From Curtobacterium herbarum (lineage in GTDB: Bacteria; Actinomycetota; Actinomycetes; Actinomycetales; Microbacteriaceae): 64,000 nt of DNA. The stretch spans positions 1,798,001-1,862,000 of the forward strand of contig NZ_JAFBBT010000001.1 in NCBI RefSeq assembly GCF_016907335.1, given 5' to 3'. Position 1 is the first letter of the stretch. Every line of letters starts with the position of its first letter. Shown piece by piece: positions 41,552-50,770 of this stretch. A program made the translations under genes and the position numbers. The notes under the pieces were generated by a model, which was given only the letters and a program-made list of their open reading frames with translations, was not told the origin of the DNA and searched no databases.

Positions 41552-43666
41552 ATGGTCGACATCGCACCAGTCCGCAGCAGCGCCGAACGCCGCCCGACCG
41601 ACACCGGCAGCGCGCCGAAGGCCGACGCCACCGGCGACCCCGCAGCGGGGACCCCGACCGGCGGCACGGACACCGACGTCCGCATCGACGTCGACCTGCT
41701 CGCCGAGCACCTGCTCGGTCGCTGGGCCGAGGACCGCCGGATCTCCCGCCGCCTGGCCCGCGACCCCGCGTTGCACAAGATCGAGGGACAGCCGATCGCC
41801 GAGCACCGCGCGCGGGTCTTCGAGCAGCTCCGCATCCTGGTCGACGCCGGTGCGATCCAGCGCCCGTACCCGCTCGAGTTCGGCGGCCAGGACAACCACG
41901 GCGGCAACCTCGCGGCGTTCGAGGAACTGACCGTCGCCGACCCGTCGCTGCAGATCAAGGCCGGCGTGCAGTGGGGGCTCTTCGCCTCCGCGGTCCACCA
42001 CCTGGGCACCGAGCGGAACCACCGCGAGTTCCTGCCCGGCATCATCGCCTTCGACGTCCCCGGCTGCTTCGCGATGACCGAGACCGGCCACGGCTCGGAC
42101 GTGCAGAACATCGCGACCAGCGCGACCTACGACCCGGAGACGCAGGAGTTCGTCGTGCACACACCCTTCCGCGGTGCGTGGAAGGACTACATCGGCAACG
42201 CCGCCCTGCACGGCAAGGCCGCGGTCGTGTTCGCCAAGCTCGTCACCCAGGGCGTCGACCACGGCGTACACGCGTTCTACGTCCCGCTCCGCGACGACGA
42301 CGGGTTCCTGCCCGGGGTCGGCGGCGAGGACGACGGCGTCAAGGGCGGGCTGAACGGCATCGACAACGGCCGGCTCTGGTTCGACCACGTCCGGATCCCC
42401 CGCACCAACCTGCTGAACCGGTACGGCGACGTCGCCGCGGACGGCACGTACTCGTCGCCGATCGAGTCCCCCGGCCGTCGGTTCTTCACGATGCTCGGCA
42501 CGCTGGTGCAGGGCCGCGTGTCGCTCGACGGAGCCGCGGTCGTCGCGCAGAAGGTCGGGCTGCAGATCGCCCTGACCTACGCCATGCAGCGCCGGCAGTT
42601 CCCGACCGGTGACGGGCAGGAGGGCGTGCTCCTGGACTACGGCCGCCACCAGCGCCGCCTGATCCCGCGTCTGGCGACCGTGTTCGCGCAGTCCTTCGCC
42701 CACGAGAAGCTGCTGCAGACCTTCGACGACGTGTTCAGCGGCCGTGCCGACACCCCGGAGCGCCGCGAGGACCTCGAGACCCAGGCGGCGGCGTTCAAGT
42801 CGATGTCGACCTGGTCAGCCTTGGACACGCTGCAGGAGTGCCGGGAGGCGACCGGTGGCGCGGGGTTCCTCGCCGAGAACCGGATCACGAGCCTCCGGGC
42901 CGACCTCGACGTCTACGTGACCTTCGAGGGCGACAACACCGTGCTGCTGCAGCTCGTCGGCAAGCGCCTGCTGACCGACTTCCGCAAGGCGGCACCGCGT
43001 GACGCCGCGTCGACCGCGAAGTTCGTCGCCGCCCAGGTGGGCGCGAAGCTCGCCGACGCCACGGGCCTCCGTCGGCTCGGCCAGACCGTGTCGGACCGCG
43101 GGTCGCTCGCGGCCTCGGTCACCGACCTGCAGGACGCCGGGACGCAGCGCGCACTGCTGGCCGGGCGTGTCGAGACGATGGTGACCGAGATCGGGATGCG
43201 GCTGCGGACCGCCGGCAAGGACCGTGCCCGCGCCGCCGTGCTCCTCAACCGCTCGCAGCACGAGCTCATCGAGGCGTCGAAGGCGCACGCGGAGCTCATG
43301 CAGTGGGACGCCTTCACCGACGCGATCGCCGACGTGCCGCCGGGAGACACCCGGACCGTGCTCGTCTGGCTGCGGGACCTGTTCGCCCTCGGGCTGATCG
43401 AGCAGCACCTCGACTGGCACCTGCTGCACGGGCGCCTCTCGGCACAGCGGGCCCGCGCGGTGTCGGCGTACGTCGACCGGCTCGTCGCGCGGATCCGCCC
43501 GGTCGTCCCGCAGCTGATCGAGTCGTTCGGGTACGAGCCCGAGCACCTCCGCTCCCCCATCGCTGCCGGTGACGAGCAGGCTCGGCAGGACGAGGCCCGC
43601 GCCTGGTACGCCGCCGAGCGTGCCGCGGGTCGGCTCCCCGAGCAGGAGAAGAAGCCCCGGCCGTAG
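41552..43666 (+). CDS. Acyl-CoA dehydrogenase/oxidase family protein
   Basis: 704 residues from ATG 41552, with AGGAGG seven bases upstream. The length and the motifs FAMTETGHGSDVQNIATSATYD (FAD/substrate loop), IGNAALHG, RRQFP and ECREATGGAGFLAENRI point to the acyl-CoA oxidase branch rather than a 380-residue dehydrogenase. The Glu in YVTFEGDNTVLLQ is the catalytic base position of acyl-CoA oxidases. It would carry out the first step of fatty-acid beta-oxidation, passing electrons to oxygen or to ETF. The N-terminal 45 residues are a low-complexity Ala/Thr/Pro leader. An inverted repeat at its promoter suggests repression. Confidence 0.9.
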   Translation: MVDIAPVRSSAERRPTDTGSAPKADATGDPAAGTPTGGTDTDVRIDVDLLAEHLLGRWAEDRRISRRLARDPALHKIEGQPIAEHRARVFEQLRILVDAGAIQRPYPLEFGGQDNHGGNLAAFEELTVADPSLQIKAGVQWGLFASAVHHLGTERNHREFLPGIIAFDVPGCFAMTETGHGSDVQNIATSATYDPETQEFVVHTPFRGAWKDYIGNAALHGKAAVVFAKLVTQGVDHGVHAFYVPLRDDDGFLPGVGGEDDGVKGGLNGIDNGRLWFDHVRIPRTNLLNRYGDVAADGTYSSPIESPGRRFFTMLGTLVQGRVSLDGAAVVAQKVGLQIALTYAMQRRQFPTGDGQEGVLLDYGRHQRRLIPRLATVFAQSFAHEKLLQTFDDVFSGRADTPERREDLETQAAAFKSMSTWSALDTLQECREATGGAGFLAENRITSLRADLDVYVTFEGDNTVLLQLVGKRLLTDFRKAAPRDAASTAKFVAAQVGAKLADATGLRRLGQTVSDRGSLAASVTDLQDAGTQRALLAGRVETMVTEIGMRLRTAGKDRARAAVLLNRSQHELIEASKAHAELMQWDAFTDAIADVPPGDTRTVLVWLRDLFALGLIEQHLDWHLLHGRLSAQRARAVSAYVDRLVARIRPVVPQLIESFGYEPEHLRSPIAAGDEQARQDEARAWYAAERAAGRLPEQEKKPRP

Positions 43667-43675
43667 GCGCGGGCC

Positions 43676-43891
43676 GGACCCGCACAACGGGAACCCGCGC
43701 GAGCCGCGGGATCCCGCGGCTCGGGCCGGACGCGGTTCGGCGCAGCCGACCCGCGCCGCGGGCGGCCAGCCGGCTGCGGCAGCGGCGCCGACGGGTCGGC
43801 GCAGGGCGGCGCGAGGCGGACCCGCCCAACGGCAACCCGCGCGAACCGCGGGATCCCGCGGCTCGGGCCGGACGCGGTTCGGCGCAGCCGA
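43676..43891. repeat. Two 74-bp direct repeats, each with a 22-bp palindrome, downstream of the acyl-CoA oxidase gene
   Basis: Copies at 43676-43749 and 43818-43891 differ at three positions. Each holds a GC-only inverted repeat centred on GGATCC (43701-43722, perfect; 43843-43864, one mismatch) that would form an 11-bp stem. They lie between the convergent acyl-CoA oxidase-like and csrA genes and probably work as terminators. The 68 bp between them are also GC-rich. This 258-bp gap contains no gene. Confidence 0.85.
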
Positions 43892-43924
43892 ACGGCGCCA
43901 CGGCGCGACGGCGCCGCGCGCGCG

Positions 43925-44176
43925 TCAGTCCGCGGCGGGCGGCCGCGGGGCGCCGAGTGCGGCGCGCAGGCGGGCCTCGGCGTCGTCGTCGGCTCCGGCA
44001 GCGGCGGCGACGTTCGCCTCGGCCACGGCCCGGACGACCTCTTCACGCTGGATCTTCACGCCACGCGGGGCATCGATCCCGATTCGCACGCCGTCACCGC
44101 GGGAGTCGAGCACCGTGATGACGATGTCGTCACCGATGAGGATCCGCTCGCCGACCTTCCGCGTGAGTACCAGCAC
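43925..44176 (-). CDS. csrA: Carbon storage regulator CsrA
   Basis: 83 residues from GTG 44176. MLVLTRKVGERILIGDDIVITVL and the Arg-x-G-I-x-A-P stretch (RIGIDAPRGVKIQREEV) are textbook CsrA: the first and last beta strands form the RNA-binding surface that grips GGA in leaders. The C-terminal 28 residues are an extra Ala/Asp-rich tail. It is last in the flagellar operon and would control flagellin or other messages after transcription; its usual antagonist FliW is not in the window. CsrA is uncommon in actinobacteria and tends to follow flagellar genes. Confidence 0.95.
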   Translation of the reverse strand: MLVLTRKVGERILIGDDIVITVLDSRGDGVRIGIDAPRGVKIQREEVVRAVAEANVAAAAGADDDAEARLRAALGAPRPPAAD

Positions 44177-44195
44177 CCGACCACCCTAGCGCCGG

Positions 44196-45137
44196 TCAGA
44201 GCGTGCGGACCGGGACCCCGAGTCGGCGGACGGTCTCCGGGGTGCTGGTCTCCTCGGCACCGATGGCCAGGACGCCGGCGATGGGGACCCCGACCTCGAC
44301 CACGGCGGTCAGCATGGCGACGGCGTCCTCGTGCTTCCGTCCGACGTCGACGACGACCCACACCTGGTCCGGCGCGAGCGACGCGGTGGTCGCCACGTCG
44401 GTCCACGCGGCGACCGCGAGCAGCGCCACGCCGTCCCGGACCGCGTCGGCGCGGGCGAGGATCCCGCTCCGCCGGTCCGAGGCGGCCGTCGCCCGCAGTC
44501 CGTGCCGGTTCGCGAAGACCCCGGCGGCGGCGTCCACGTCGGTCGCGCGGCCGACCAGCAGGACGAGGTCGCCGTCCGCCGACCGGACGGCTGGTGCAGG
44601 TGGCGGGGCGGGGGTCGGCACGGTCGTGCCGGGGGCGAGCAGTTCGGTACGCAGGTCGACCCACGGATCGGTGTCCGGGCCTCCCGGCAGGCTGGTGACG
44701 GTCGCGACGGATCCGTCGGTCGCGGACGGGAGGCCCGGCTCGCCCGGCGCAGGTCGGCCGGCGGCCCGACGCGGCGGGGCCAGTCCGTCGGAGGCGAAGC
44801 CGTCGAGGACGGACGCGAAGGCGTCCGCACGGGCGTCCGCGGTGCCGTCGGTCCGGGCGATGCGGGACTCGGCCGCCTCGGCGTCGGCGAGGAGCGCCGC
44901 GATCCCGACCCGCTTCGCCGGCGAGGACGCGATGGCGACGCGCGCGGTCGGCGGGTCGAGCGGATCGGGGACCTCGATGACGGCCTCGACGTGGGCCTTC
45001 CGGAACAGCCCGGCGACCCCACCGCTGGTGACGCGTTCGGCGGAGACGATGCGGGCGCCGGGGCCGAACTCGGCGAGGACGCCGGCGCGGACCTCGTCGA
45101 GCGTGGCGCCGCTACGCTGCGATCGGATCGGCGGCAC
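44196..45137 (-). CDS. FlhF-like protein lacking a P-loop
   Basis: 313 residues from GTG 45137, overlapping the end of flhA by 26 bases. The N-terminus (SGATLDEVRAGVLAEFGPGARIVSAERV) matches the start of FlhF, the SRP-type GTPase that sites flagella, and the C-terminus ends in RRLGVPVRTL like FlhF/FtsY proteins. Where the GTPase domain should carry G-x4-G-K-(T/S), the sequence is LVLLVGRATDVDAAAGV, so Lys and Thr are absent and GTP binding by the usual loop is unlikely. The middle (about 95-190) is Pro/Ala-rich linker. It may be a degenerate FlhF used as a scaffold. It sits between flhA and csrA, where flhF is normally found. Confidence 0.7.
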   Translation of the reverse strand: MPPIRSQRSGATLDEVRAGVLAEFGPGARIVSAERVTSGGVAGLFRKAHVEAVIEVPDPLDPPTARVAIASSPAKRVGIAALLADAEAAESRIARTDGTADARADAFASVLDGFASDGLAPPRRAAGRPAPGEPGLPSATDGSVATVTSLPGGPDTDPWVDLRTELLAPGTTVPTPAPPPAPAVRSADGDLVLLVGRATDVDAAAGVFANRHGLRATAASDRRSGILARADAVRDGVALLAVAAWTDVATTASLAPDQVWVVVDVGRKHEDAVAMLTAVVEVGVPIAGVLAIGAEETSTPETVRRLGVPVRTL

Positions 45138-47166
45138 GGACCACCCCCACGGTCTCGATGGTGGAGCCCGCGGCGGTGGCCTCCTGGTACGACAGCACCG
45201 GCAGGCCGTTCGCCTGCGCGGACACCATGCGGTGCACGGCCGGGCGGAGCTGTGGGGCGCAGACCAGGACGGCGGAGAGCCCCTGGTCCTCGACGGCGCG
45301 GACCGCGTCCCGGACGGAGCCGAGCACCTGTTCGATGCGGTGTGCGTCGAGCAGGATCTGGCTGCCCTGCTCGGACGGTCGGAGTCCCTCGAGCATCGCC
45401 TGTTCGAGCACCGGGTCGATCATGACGACCCGGAGCACGGTGCCGTCGAGGTGTCGGGCGGCGAGCACCGGGCCGAGTGCGGCGCGTGCGGACTCGACCA
45501 GGCCCTCCGGATCGGTGGAGACCTTCGCGCGGAGGGTCAGTGCCTCGCAGATGCGGCCGAGGTCGTTGATCGGCACCCGCTCGGCGAGCAGCCCCTGCAG
45601 GACGCGCTGCAGTTCCGCCATCGAGAGCATGCCGGGGACGAGCTCCTCGACGGCGGCGGGGTTGACCTGCTTGACGCCCTCGGTCAGGACCTTGACGTCC
45701 TCGCGGGTGAGCAGTCGGGCGGCGTTGTCACCGATGACGGCCTGCAGGTGGGTGACGAGCACGGACACCCGGTCGATGACGGTCGCGCCGGTCATCTCGG
45801 CGGCGTGCCGGAGTTCCGCGGGGACCCACTTGCCGGCCAGGCCGAACACGGGCTCGACGGTGGGGTCGCCGGGCAGGCCGTCGAGCTGCTCGCCGAGGGC
45901 CAGGACGCTGCGGGCGGGGGCGGTGCCGCGGCCGGCCTCCACCCCGGCGATGCGGATGGCGTAAGTCGCGGGCGGCAGGTCGATGCTGTCGCGGGTGCGG
46001 ACCGGCGGCACGACGATGCCCATGTCGACCGCGATCTTCCGGCGGAGTGCCCGGACCCGACCGAGCAGGTCGTCGGAGGCGCCGGAGACCATGTCGACGA
46101 GGTCGGGGGCGAGCAGGATCTCGAGGGCGTGCACGCGCATCTGCTCGAGCAGGTCCTCGGGGGTGTCGCTGGTGGGTGCGGCGGCCTCGCGTGCCTGCTG
46201 CTCGGCGGCCGTGGCGGCGGCGCGCTTGGCGTTCTGGCCGATCCGCCACCCGGTGAACAGCAGCGTCGCGCCGATGAGCAGGAACGGCAGGATCGGCATG
46301 CCGGGGATGAACCCCATCGCGATCGCGGCGGCGCCGGCGATCATCAGCGCGGTGCGGGACTGCGAGAGCTGGTCGGACGCCGAGGTGCCGATGTCGGACT
46401 CGGCGCCGGAACGGGTGACGATCATGCCGGTCGACACGGCCATCAGGAGCGCGGGGATCTGCGACACCAGGCCGTCGCCGATGGTGAGGATGCCGTAGTG
46501 CGACAGGGCGTCGGTGATCGACATGCCGTTCTGCAGCATGCCGATCGCGATGCCGCCGACCAGGTTGATGACGAGGATCAGGATGCCGGCGATCGCGTCG
46601 CCCTTGACGAACTTCGACGCACCGTCCATCGCGCCGTAGAAGTCGGCCTCGGCGGACACCGCGGCACGCCGTTCCTTGGCCTGCACGTCGGTGATGAGTC
46701 CGGCGTTGAGGTCGGCGTCGATCGCCATCTGCTTGCCGGGCATCGCGTCGAGGGTGAAGCGTGCGCCGACCTCGGCGACGCGCTCGGCGCCCTTCGTGAC
46801 GACGACGAACTGGATCACCACGAGGATGAGGAAGATCACCGCGCCGATGATGACCGAACCGGCGACGGCGACGTGCCCGAACGCCTGGATGACGTCGCCC
46901 GCGAAGCCCTGTGCGAGCACGAGCCGGGTCGAGGCGACGTTCAGCCCGAGCCGGAACAGCGTCGCGACGAGCAGCAGCGACGGGAACACCGAGAAGTCGA
47001 GCGGCTTCTTGACGAACAGCGTCGTGAGCAGGATCACCAGCGCGAGCAGGATGTTGCAGATGATCAGGACGTCCAGCAGGAACGGCGGCACCGGCAGGAT
47101 CAGCAGCAGGATGATGCCGACGATGAGCACCGGGACGGCGAACTTCGGCAGGTCGGCGCGCTTCAT
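45112..47166 (-). CDS. flhA: Flagellar export gate protein FlhA
   Basis: 684 residues from ATG 47166. Eight N-terminal membrane helices occupy residues 8-310, with the cytoplasmic loop TKGAERVAEVGARFTLDAMPGKQMAIDADLNAGLI, a FHIPEP-family hallmark holding the conserved Asp/Arg residues of proton-driven export. The soluble C-terminal domain (about 350-684) forms the nine-fold ring that docks export chaperones. Length is normal. It overlaps flhB by 4 bp and the flhF-like gene by 26 bp. Works in the membrane at the centre of the flagellar type III apparatus. Confidence 0.97.
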   Translation of the reverse strand: MKRADLPKFAVPVLIVGIILLLILPVPPFLLDVLIICNILLALVILLTTLFVKKPLDFSVFPSLLLVATLFRLGLNVASTRLVLAQGFAGDVIQAFGHVAVAGSVIIGAVIFLILVVIQFVVVTKGAERVAEVGARFTLDAMPGKQMAIDADLNAGLITDVQAKERRAAVSAEADFYGAMDGASKFVKGDAIAGILILVINLVGGIAIGMLQNGMSITDALSHYGILTIGDGLVSQIPALLMAVSTGMIVTRSGAESDIGTSASDQLSQSRTALMIAGAAAIAMGFIPGMPILPFLLIGATLLFTGWRIGQNAKRAAATAAEQQAREAAAPTSDTPEDLLEQMRVHALEILLAPDLVDMVSGASDDLLGRVRALRRKIAVDMGIVVPPVRTRDSIDLPPATYAIRIAGVEAGRGTAPARSVLALGEQLDGLPGDPTVEPVFGLAGKWVPAELRHAAEMTGATVIDRVSVLVTHLQAVIGDNAARLLTREDVKVLTEGVKQVNPAAVEELVPGMLSMAELQRVLQGLLAERVPINDLGRICEALTLRAKVSTDPEGLVESARAALGPVLAARHLDGTVLRVVMIDPVLEQAMLEGLRPSEQGSQILLDAHRIEQVLGSVRDAVRAVEDQGLSAVLVCAPQLRPAVHRMVSAQANGLPVLSYQEATAAGSTIETVGVVRAADPIAA

Positions 47167-48362
47167 GCGGGGAGGGCCTCTCCGGGAGTGTGGTCGGTGA
47201 CGGGACGCGGGGTCCGGAGCTTCCGGGGGCGGACGTCGCCGCTGAGCGTGGTCGGGTCGAGCACGGTGGCGACCTCCTCCGGGGTGGTGGGACGGGGCGG
47301 GGTGTGGGTGCCGGCGGTGGCCCCGCGGGCGGCGAGCGTCATGACGAAGGACAGGACACGGGCGACGGGCGTGTAGAGGTCGACGGGGATCTCCTGGCCG
47401 AGCTCGCACGCGGCGTGCAGTGCCCGGGTGAGCGGGATGTCCTGCACCATCGGCACGCGCTCCTCGGTGGCCTTCTGCCGGATGGCGTCGGCGACCGGAC
47501 CGGCGCCCTTCGCGACGACCCGGGGCGCGGACTTGCCGGCCTGGTACCGGATCGCGACCGCGTAGTGCGTCGGGTTGGTCATCACGACGTCGGCGGTGCC
47601 GATCGCGGCGATCATCCGGTTCCGGCTGGCGGCGAGCTGGCGGGAGCGGCGCTGCGACTTCACGAGCGGGTCACCCTCGGCCTGCTTGTTCTCGTCCTTG
47701 ACCTCGCGCTTGGTCATCATCGTGCGCTTGCGGTTCCGGCGGACGACCACGAACACGTCGAGGGCGGCGAGGACGAGCCCGGCGGCGATCGCGGCCCGGA
47801 GCAGGGTGCCGGCGCCGGCGCCGGCGGCCTCGAGGACGCTCGTCAGCGGCAGGGACCCGCTCGACATGAGGACGGGGACGAGTCCCTGGACGGCGAACCA
47901 CAGCACGAGGCCGACGACCGCGGTCTTCAGCAGTGCCTTCAGCCCGTTCCAGAGCGCCTGGGTGCCGAAGACCCGCTTGACGCCGGCCACCGGGTCGAAG
48001 TGGTCCGGCTCGGGGGTGAGCTTCTTGATGTGGACGCCGCCCTGCGCGACCGCGACCGCGAGCACCGCGACCGCGACGACGGCGAGCATCGGTCCGACCG
48101 TGCTGCCGATCGAGGCGAGGGCGTCGTCGAGCACCTGGCGCAGGGTGCCGATGCTCGGGTCCGCGATGACGAGCGTCACGGCGTGCAGCTGCTGCTGTCC
48201 GGCGGCCGAGGCGTGCCCGATGGTCGACGGGATCATCAGCGCGGCGACGGCGATGCCGATCCACGCGCTGAGGTCCTGCGACCGTCCGAGCTGCCCCTTC
48301 CGGTGCACCTCGCGCATCCGCTTGTCGGATGCCTGCTCGGAGCGTTCTCCGCTGTCGGACAC
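47163..48362 (-). CDS. flhB: Flagellar export protein FlhB
   Basis: 399 residues from GTG 48362, four bases after the fliR stop. Four membrane helices (about 30-210) are followed by the cytoplasmic domain with the self-cleavage site Asn263-Pro-Thr-His266 (VMTNPTHYAVAIRY), which switches export from hook to filament substrates. The KREVKDENKQAEGDPLVKSQ linker before it is strongly conserved in the family. The C-terminal 55 residues are a Thr/Pro/Arg-rich extension beyond the usual end. Confidence 0.97.
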   Translation of the reverse strand: MSDSGERSEQASDKRMREVHRKGQLGRSQDLSAWIGIAVAALMIPSTIGHASAAGQQQLHAVTLVIADPSIGTLRQVLDDALASIGSTVGPMLAVVAVAVLAVAVAQGGVHIKKLTPEPDHFDPVAGVKRVFGTQALWNGLKALLKTAVVGLVLWFAVQGLVPVLMSSGSLPLTSVLEAAGAGAGTLLRAAIAAGLVLAALDVFVVVRRNRKRTMMTKREVKDENKQAEGDPLVKSQRRSRQLAASRNRMIAAIGTADVVMTNPTHYAVAIRYQAGKSAPRVVAKGAGPVADAIRQKATEERVPMVQDIPLTRALHAACELGQEIPVDLYTPVARVLSFVMTLAARGATAGTHTPPRPTTPEEVATVLDPTTLSGDVRPRKLRTPRPVTDHTPGEALPA

Positions 48363-48366
48363 GTCG

Positions 48367-49128
48367 TCACCCCCTGCCCGTGATCGCCTGGACGGCGTCG
48401 CCGGTGAGCGAGGACACCACGCTCGGCAGCGCCATGAACAGCGCGCCGGCGAACAGGACGGTGAGGCCGATCTTGATCGGGAAGCCCATCTGGAACGCGT
48501 TGAGCGCGGGGGCGACACGGGTCAGGAGCCCGAGACCGACGTCGGCCAGGAACAGGACGACGACGAGCGGTCCGGCGATCTGCAGTGCGGCGAGGAACAT
48601 CTGCCCGAACGCGGCGACGAGCATCGGTGCGACGCCGTCGATCGGGAACCGGCCGTCCACGAGCGGCACACCGTCGAACGAGCGGACGAGCCCGCCGATG
48701 ATCAGCTGGTACCCGCCCGAGGCGAACAGCAGCGCGAGCGACGCCATCTGGAACAGCCGGGTGAACTGTGCGCCGTTCACCTGGGACTGCGGGTCGTACG
48801 CCTGCGCGAGCGTGAACCCGCCGAACAGGTCGACGAGGGCACCCGCGGACTGCACGGCCGCGAACACCAGGTACACCATGAAGCCCAGCACCAGGCCGAC
48901 GAGCAGCTGGGTGACGAGGGCGACCAGGAAGGCGGCCGTGTCGAGCTGCTCGTACCCGGCGGTGACCTTCGGAGCGACACCGATCGCGAGCCCCAGGCCG
49001 AGGATCACCTTCACGACGCCGGGGAACGCCTTGTACGAGAACGGCGGCGCGACGACGAAGAACGCGACGAGCCGGACCCCGGCGAGCATCGTGCCCTCGA
49101 GTCGGGCGGCGTCGACGAACAGGTCCAT
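48367..49128 (-). CDS. fliR: Flagellar export gate protein FliR
   Basis: 253 residues from ATG 49128. Six hydrophobic segments and family stretches VRLVAFFVVAPPFSYKAFPGVVKV and GFMVYLVFAAVQSAGALVDL identify FliR, which forms the export channel with FliP and FliQ. Length is normal. It overlaps fliQ by 3 bases (ATGA). Confidence 0.95.
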   Translation of the reverse strand: MDLFVDAARLEGTMLAGVRLVAFFVVAPPFSYKAFPGVVKVILGLGLAIGVAPKVTAGYEQLDTAAFLVALVTQLLVGLVLGFMVYLVFAAVQSAGALVDLFGGFTLAQAYDPQSQVNGAQFTRLFQMASLALLFASGGYQLIIGGLVRSFDGVPLVDGRFPIDGVAPMLVAAFGQMFLAALQIAGPLVVVLFLADVGLGLLTRVAPALNAFQMGFPIKIGLTVLFAGALFMALPSVVSSLTGDAVQAITGRG

Positions 49129-49403
49129 CAGCCGCTCCCGAGCAGTTTCGGGATCATGTCGAACGCCACGTGGGTGAACGCGATCATCTCGGAGATCATC
49201 CAGTTGCCGCAGACGACCAGGGCGATGGCGACGGCCAGGGCCTTCGGCACGAACGAGAGCGTGACCTCCTGGATCTGCGTCACGGACTGGAACAGCGAGA
49301 TCGCGAACCCGACGACGAGCGAGGTGACGAGCACGGGCGCGGCGAGCTTCCCCGCGACGAGGAGCGCCTGGAGGGTGAGGTCGATGACCGCCTGCTGGTT
49401 CAC
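49128..49403 (-). CDS. fliQ: Flagellar export gate protein FliQ
   Basis: 91 residues from GTG 49403. Two membrane helices (about 15-38 and 50-72) flank the conserved FQSVTQIQEVTLSFVPK loop that lines the export gate, typical of FliQ. It overlaps fliP by 4 bp and fliR by 3 bp. Confidence 0.96.
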   Translation of the reverse strand: MNQQAVIDLTLQALLVAGKLAAPVLVTSLVVGFAISLFQSVTQIQEVTLSFVPKALAVAIALVVCGNWMISEMIAFTHVAFDMIPKLLGSG

Positions 49404-50224
49404 AGGTGGTAGCTCTCGATGAGCGAGGTGATGATGAGCCCCCAGCCGTCGACCAGCACGAACAGCAGGATCTTGAACGGCAGCGAGATCATCACCGGCG
49501 GGAGCATCATCATGCCCATCGACATGAGCGCCGCGGAGACGACGAGGTCGATGACCAGGAACGGGATGAAGATGACGAACCCGATGATGAACGCGCTGCG
49601 GAGCTCGGAGATGATGAACGCCGGGATCACCGTGGTCATCGGCACGTCGCTCATGTGCTCCGGGTTCGCCTGACCGGCGGCCCGGGTGATGAGCGCGACG
49701 TCCTCGTCACGGGTCTGGTGCAGCATGAACGTCCGGAGCGGCTTGGTGCCGATCTCGACGGCCTGCTGGAAGTCGAGGTGCCCGGCCAGGTACGGCTGCA
49801 GGGCGTCGTCGTTGACGTGTCCGATCACCGGCGCCATCACGAAGAGCGACAGGAACAGCGCGAGTCCGGCGATCACCTGGTTCGGCGGGATCGACTGCAG
49901 GCCGAGTGCGTTCCGGGTCATCGCGAGGACGACGAAGATCTTCGTGAACGACGTCATCATGAGCAGCAGCGCCGGGGCGACGCTGAGCAGCGTGATCCCG
50001 ATGAGGGTGACGACGGCCGAGGACGGCGTGCCGTCGGGGCCGTTCACGTCGACGCTGAAGCCGCCGGTGGACGGCGTCGCCGGGGCGGTCGGCGCCGCCG
50101 GAGCGGTGGGCTGGACGACCCCGGCAGCGTGCGCGCCGGTCGTGGTGAGCATGAGGTACCCGGCGACGACGGTGACGCCGAGCAGGACGAGCAGCAGGAG
50201 CCGACCCGTGCGGGCCGCGCTCAC
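49400..50224 (-). CDS. fliP: Flagellar export gate protein FliP
   Basis: 274 residues from GTG 50224. A cleavable signal-like helix (8-32) precedes a Pro/Thr/Ala linker, then the FliP core: LLSVAPALLLMMTSFTKIFVVLAMTRNALGLQSIPPNQVIAGLALFL and, near the end, MGMMMLPPVMISLPFKILLFVLVDGW, both nearly invariant in the family. FliP forms the pentameric base of the export channel. It overlaps fliO by 4 bp. Confidence 0.97.
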   Translation of the reverse strand: MSAARTGRLLLLVLLGVTVVAGYLMLTTTGAHAAGVVQPTAPAAPTAPATPSTGGFSVDVNGPDGTPSSAVVTLIGITLLSVAPALLLMMTSFTKIFVVLAMTRNALGLQSIPPNQVIAGLALFLSLFVMAPVIGHVNDDALQPYLAGHLDFQQAVEIGTKPLRTFMLHQTRDEDVALITRAAGQANPEHMSDVPMTTVIPAFIISELRSAFIIGFVIFIPFLVIDLVVSAALMSMGMMMLPPVMISLPFKILLFVLVDGWGLIITSLIESYHL

Positions 50225-50766
50225 CCGGTCCGCCGGGAGCGGAGTGCCGACGCGGCCTGGCGCCAGGTGTCCGCGGAGAGGACGGAGCCCTGCAGCTGCG
50301 CGGCGGTCGGGACGACCGAGGTGGTGCGCGGCGCGGCACGGCGGCCGCGCGGCCGCAGCGGCAGGGCGACGTCGGTCGCGGTCGCTGCAGCGGCGTCGGA
50401 CGGGAGGCCCGTCACACCCCCGTCGTGCCGGTCCAGTTCCGCACGGAACGCGTCCGCCGTCGGCAGCGCGACCGGACCCGTCACGATCGTGAGCTCCGGC
50501 GCCGGCGCCTGGCCGCTCGTGAGGAGGGTCACGCCGTGCTCGGCCACGCCGAGGACGAGCCGCTCCCCGTCGACGTCGACCACGACGACGCTCGCCTTGC
50601 CGCCGATGCCCTGGCGGGCGACGACCTCGAGCGACGCCGAACGGCGCCCCCGGGTGCGGCCCGCGCCGAACTGCCCCTTCTGCATGCGTCGGTGCAGCAC
50701 CCACATGAGGGCGAGCACCACGCCGAGGGAGAGCGCGACGCGGAGCGCGATGACGAGCGTGTCCAC
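50221..50766 (-). CDS. fliO: Flagellar biosynthesis protein FliO
   Basis: 181 residues from GTG 50766. One N-terminal helix (5-25) precedes the small beta-domain SASLEVVARQGIGGKASVVVVDVDGERLVLGVAEHGVTLL, the defining part of FliO. The remaining 90 residues are low-complexity. FliO assists assembly of the FliP ring. The protein-coding sequence contains one of the recurring CGGGAGGCCCG sites (50401-50411). Gap to fliN is 4 bp. Confidence 0.9.
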   Translation of the reverse strand: MDTLVIALRVALSLGVVLALMWVLHRRMQKGQFGAGRTRGRRSASLEVVARQGIGGKASVVVVDVDGERLVLGVAEHGVTLLTSGQAPAPELTIVTGPVALPTADAFRAELDRHDGGVTGLPSDAAAATATDVALPLRPRGRRAAPRTTSVVPTAAQLQGSVLSADTWRQAASALRSRRTG

Positions 50767-50770
50767 CGGG

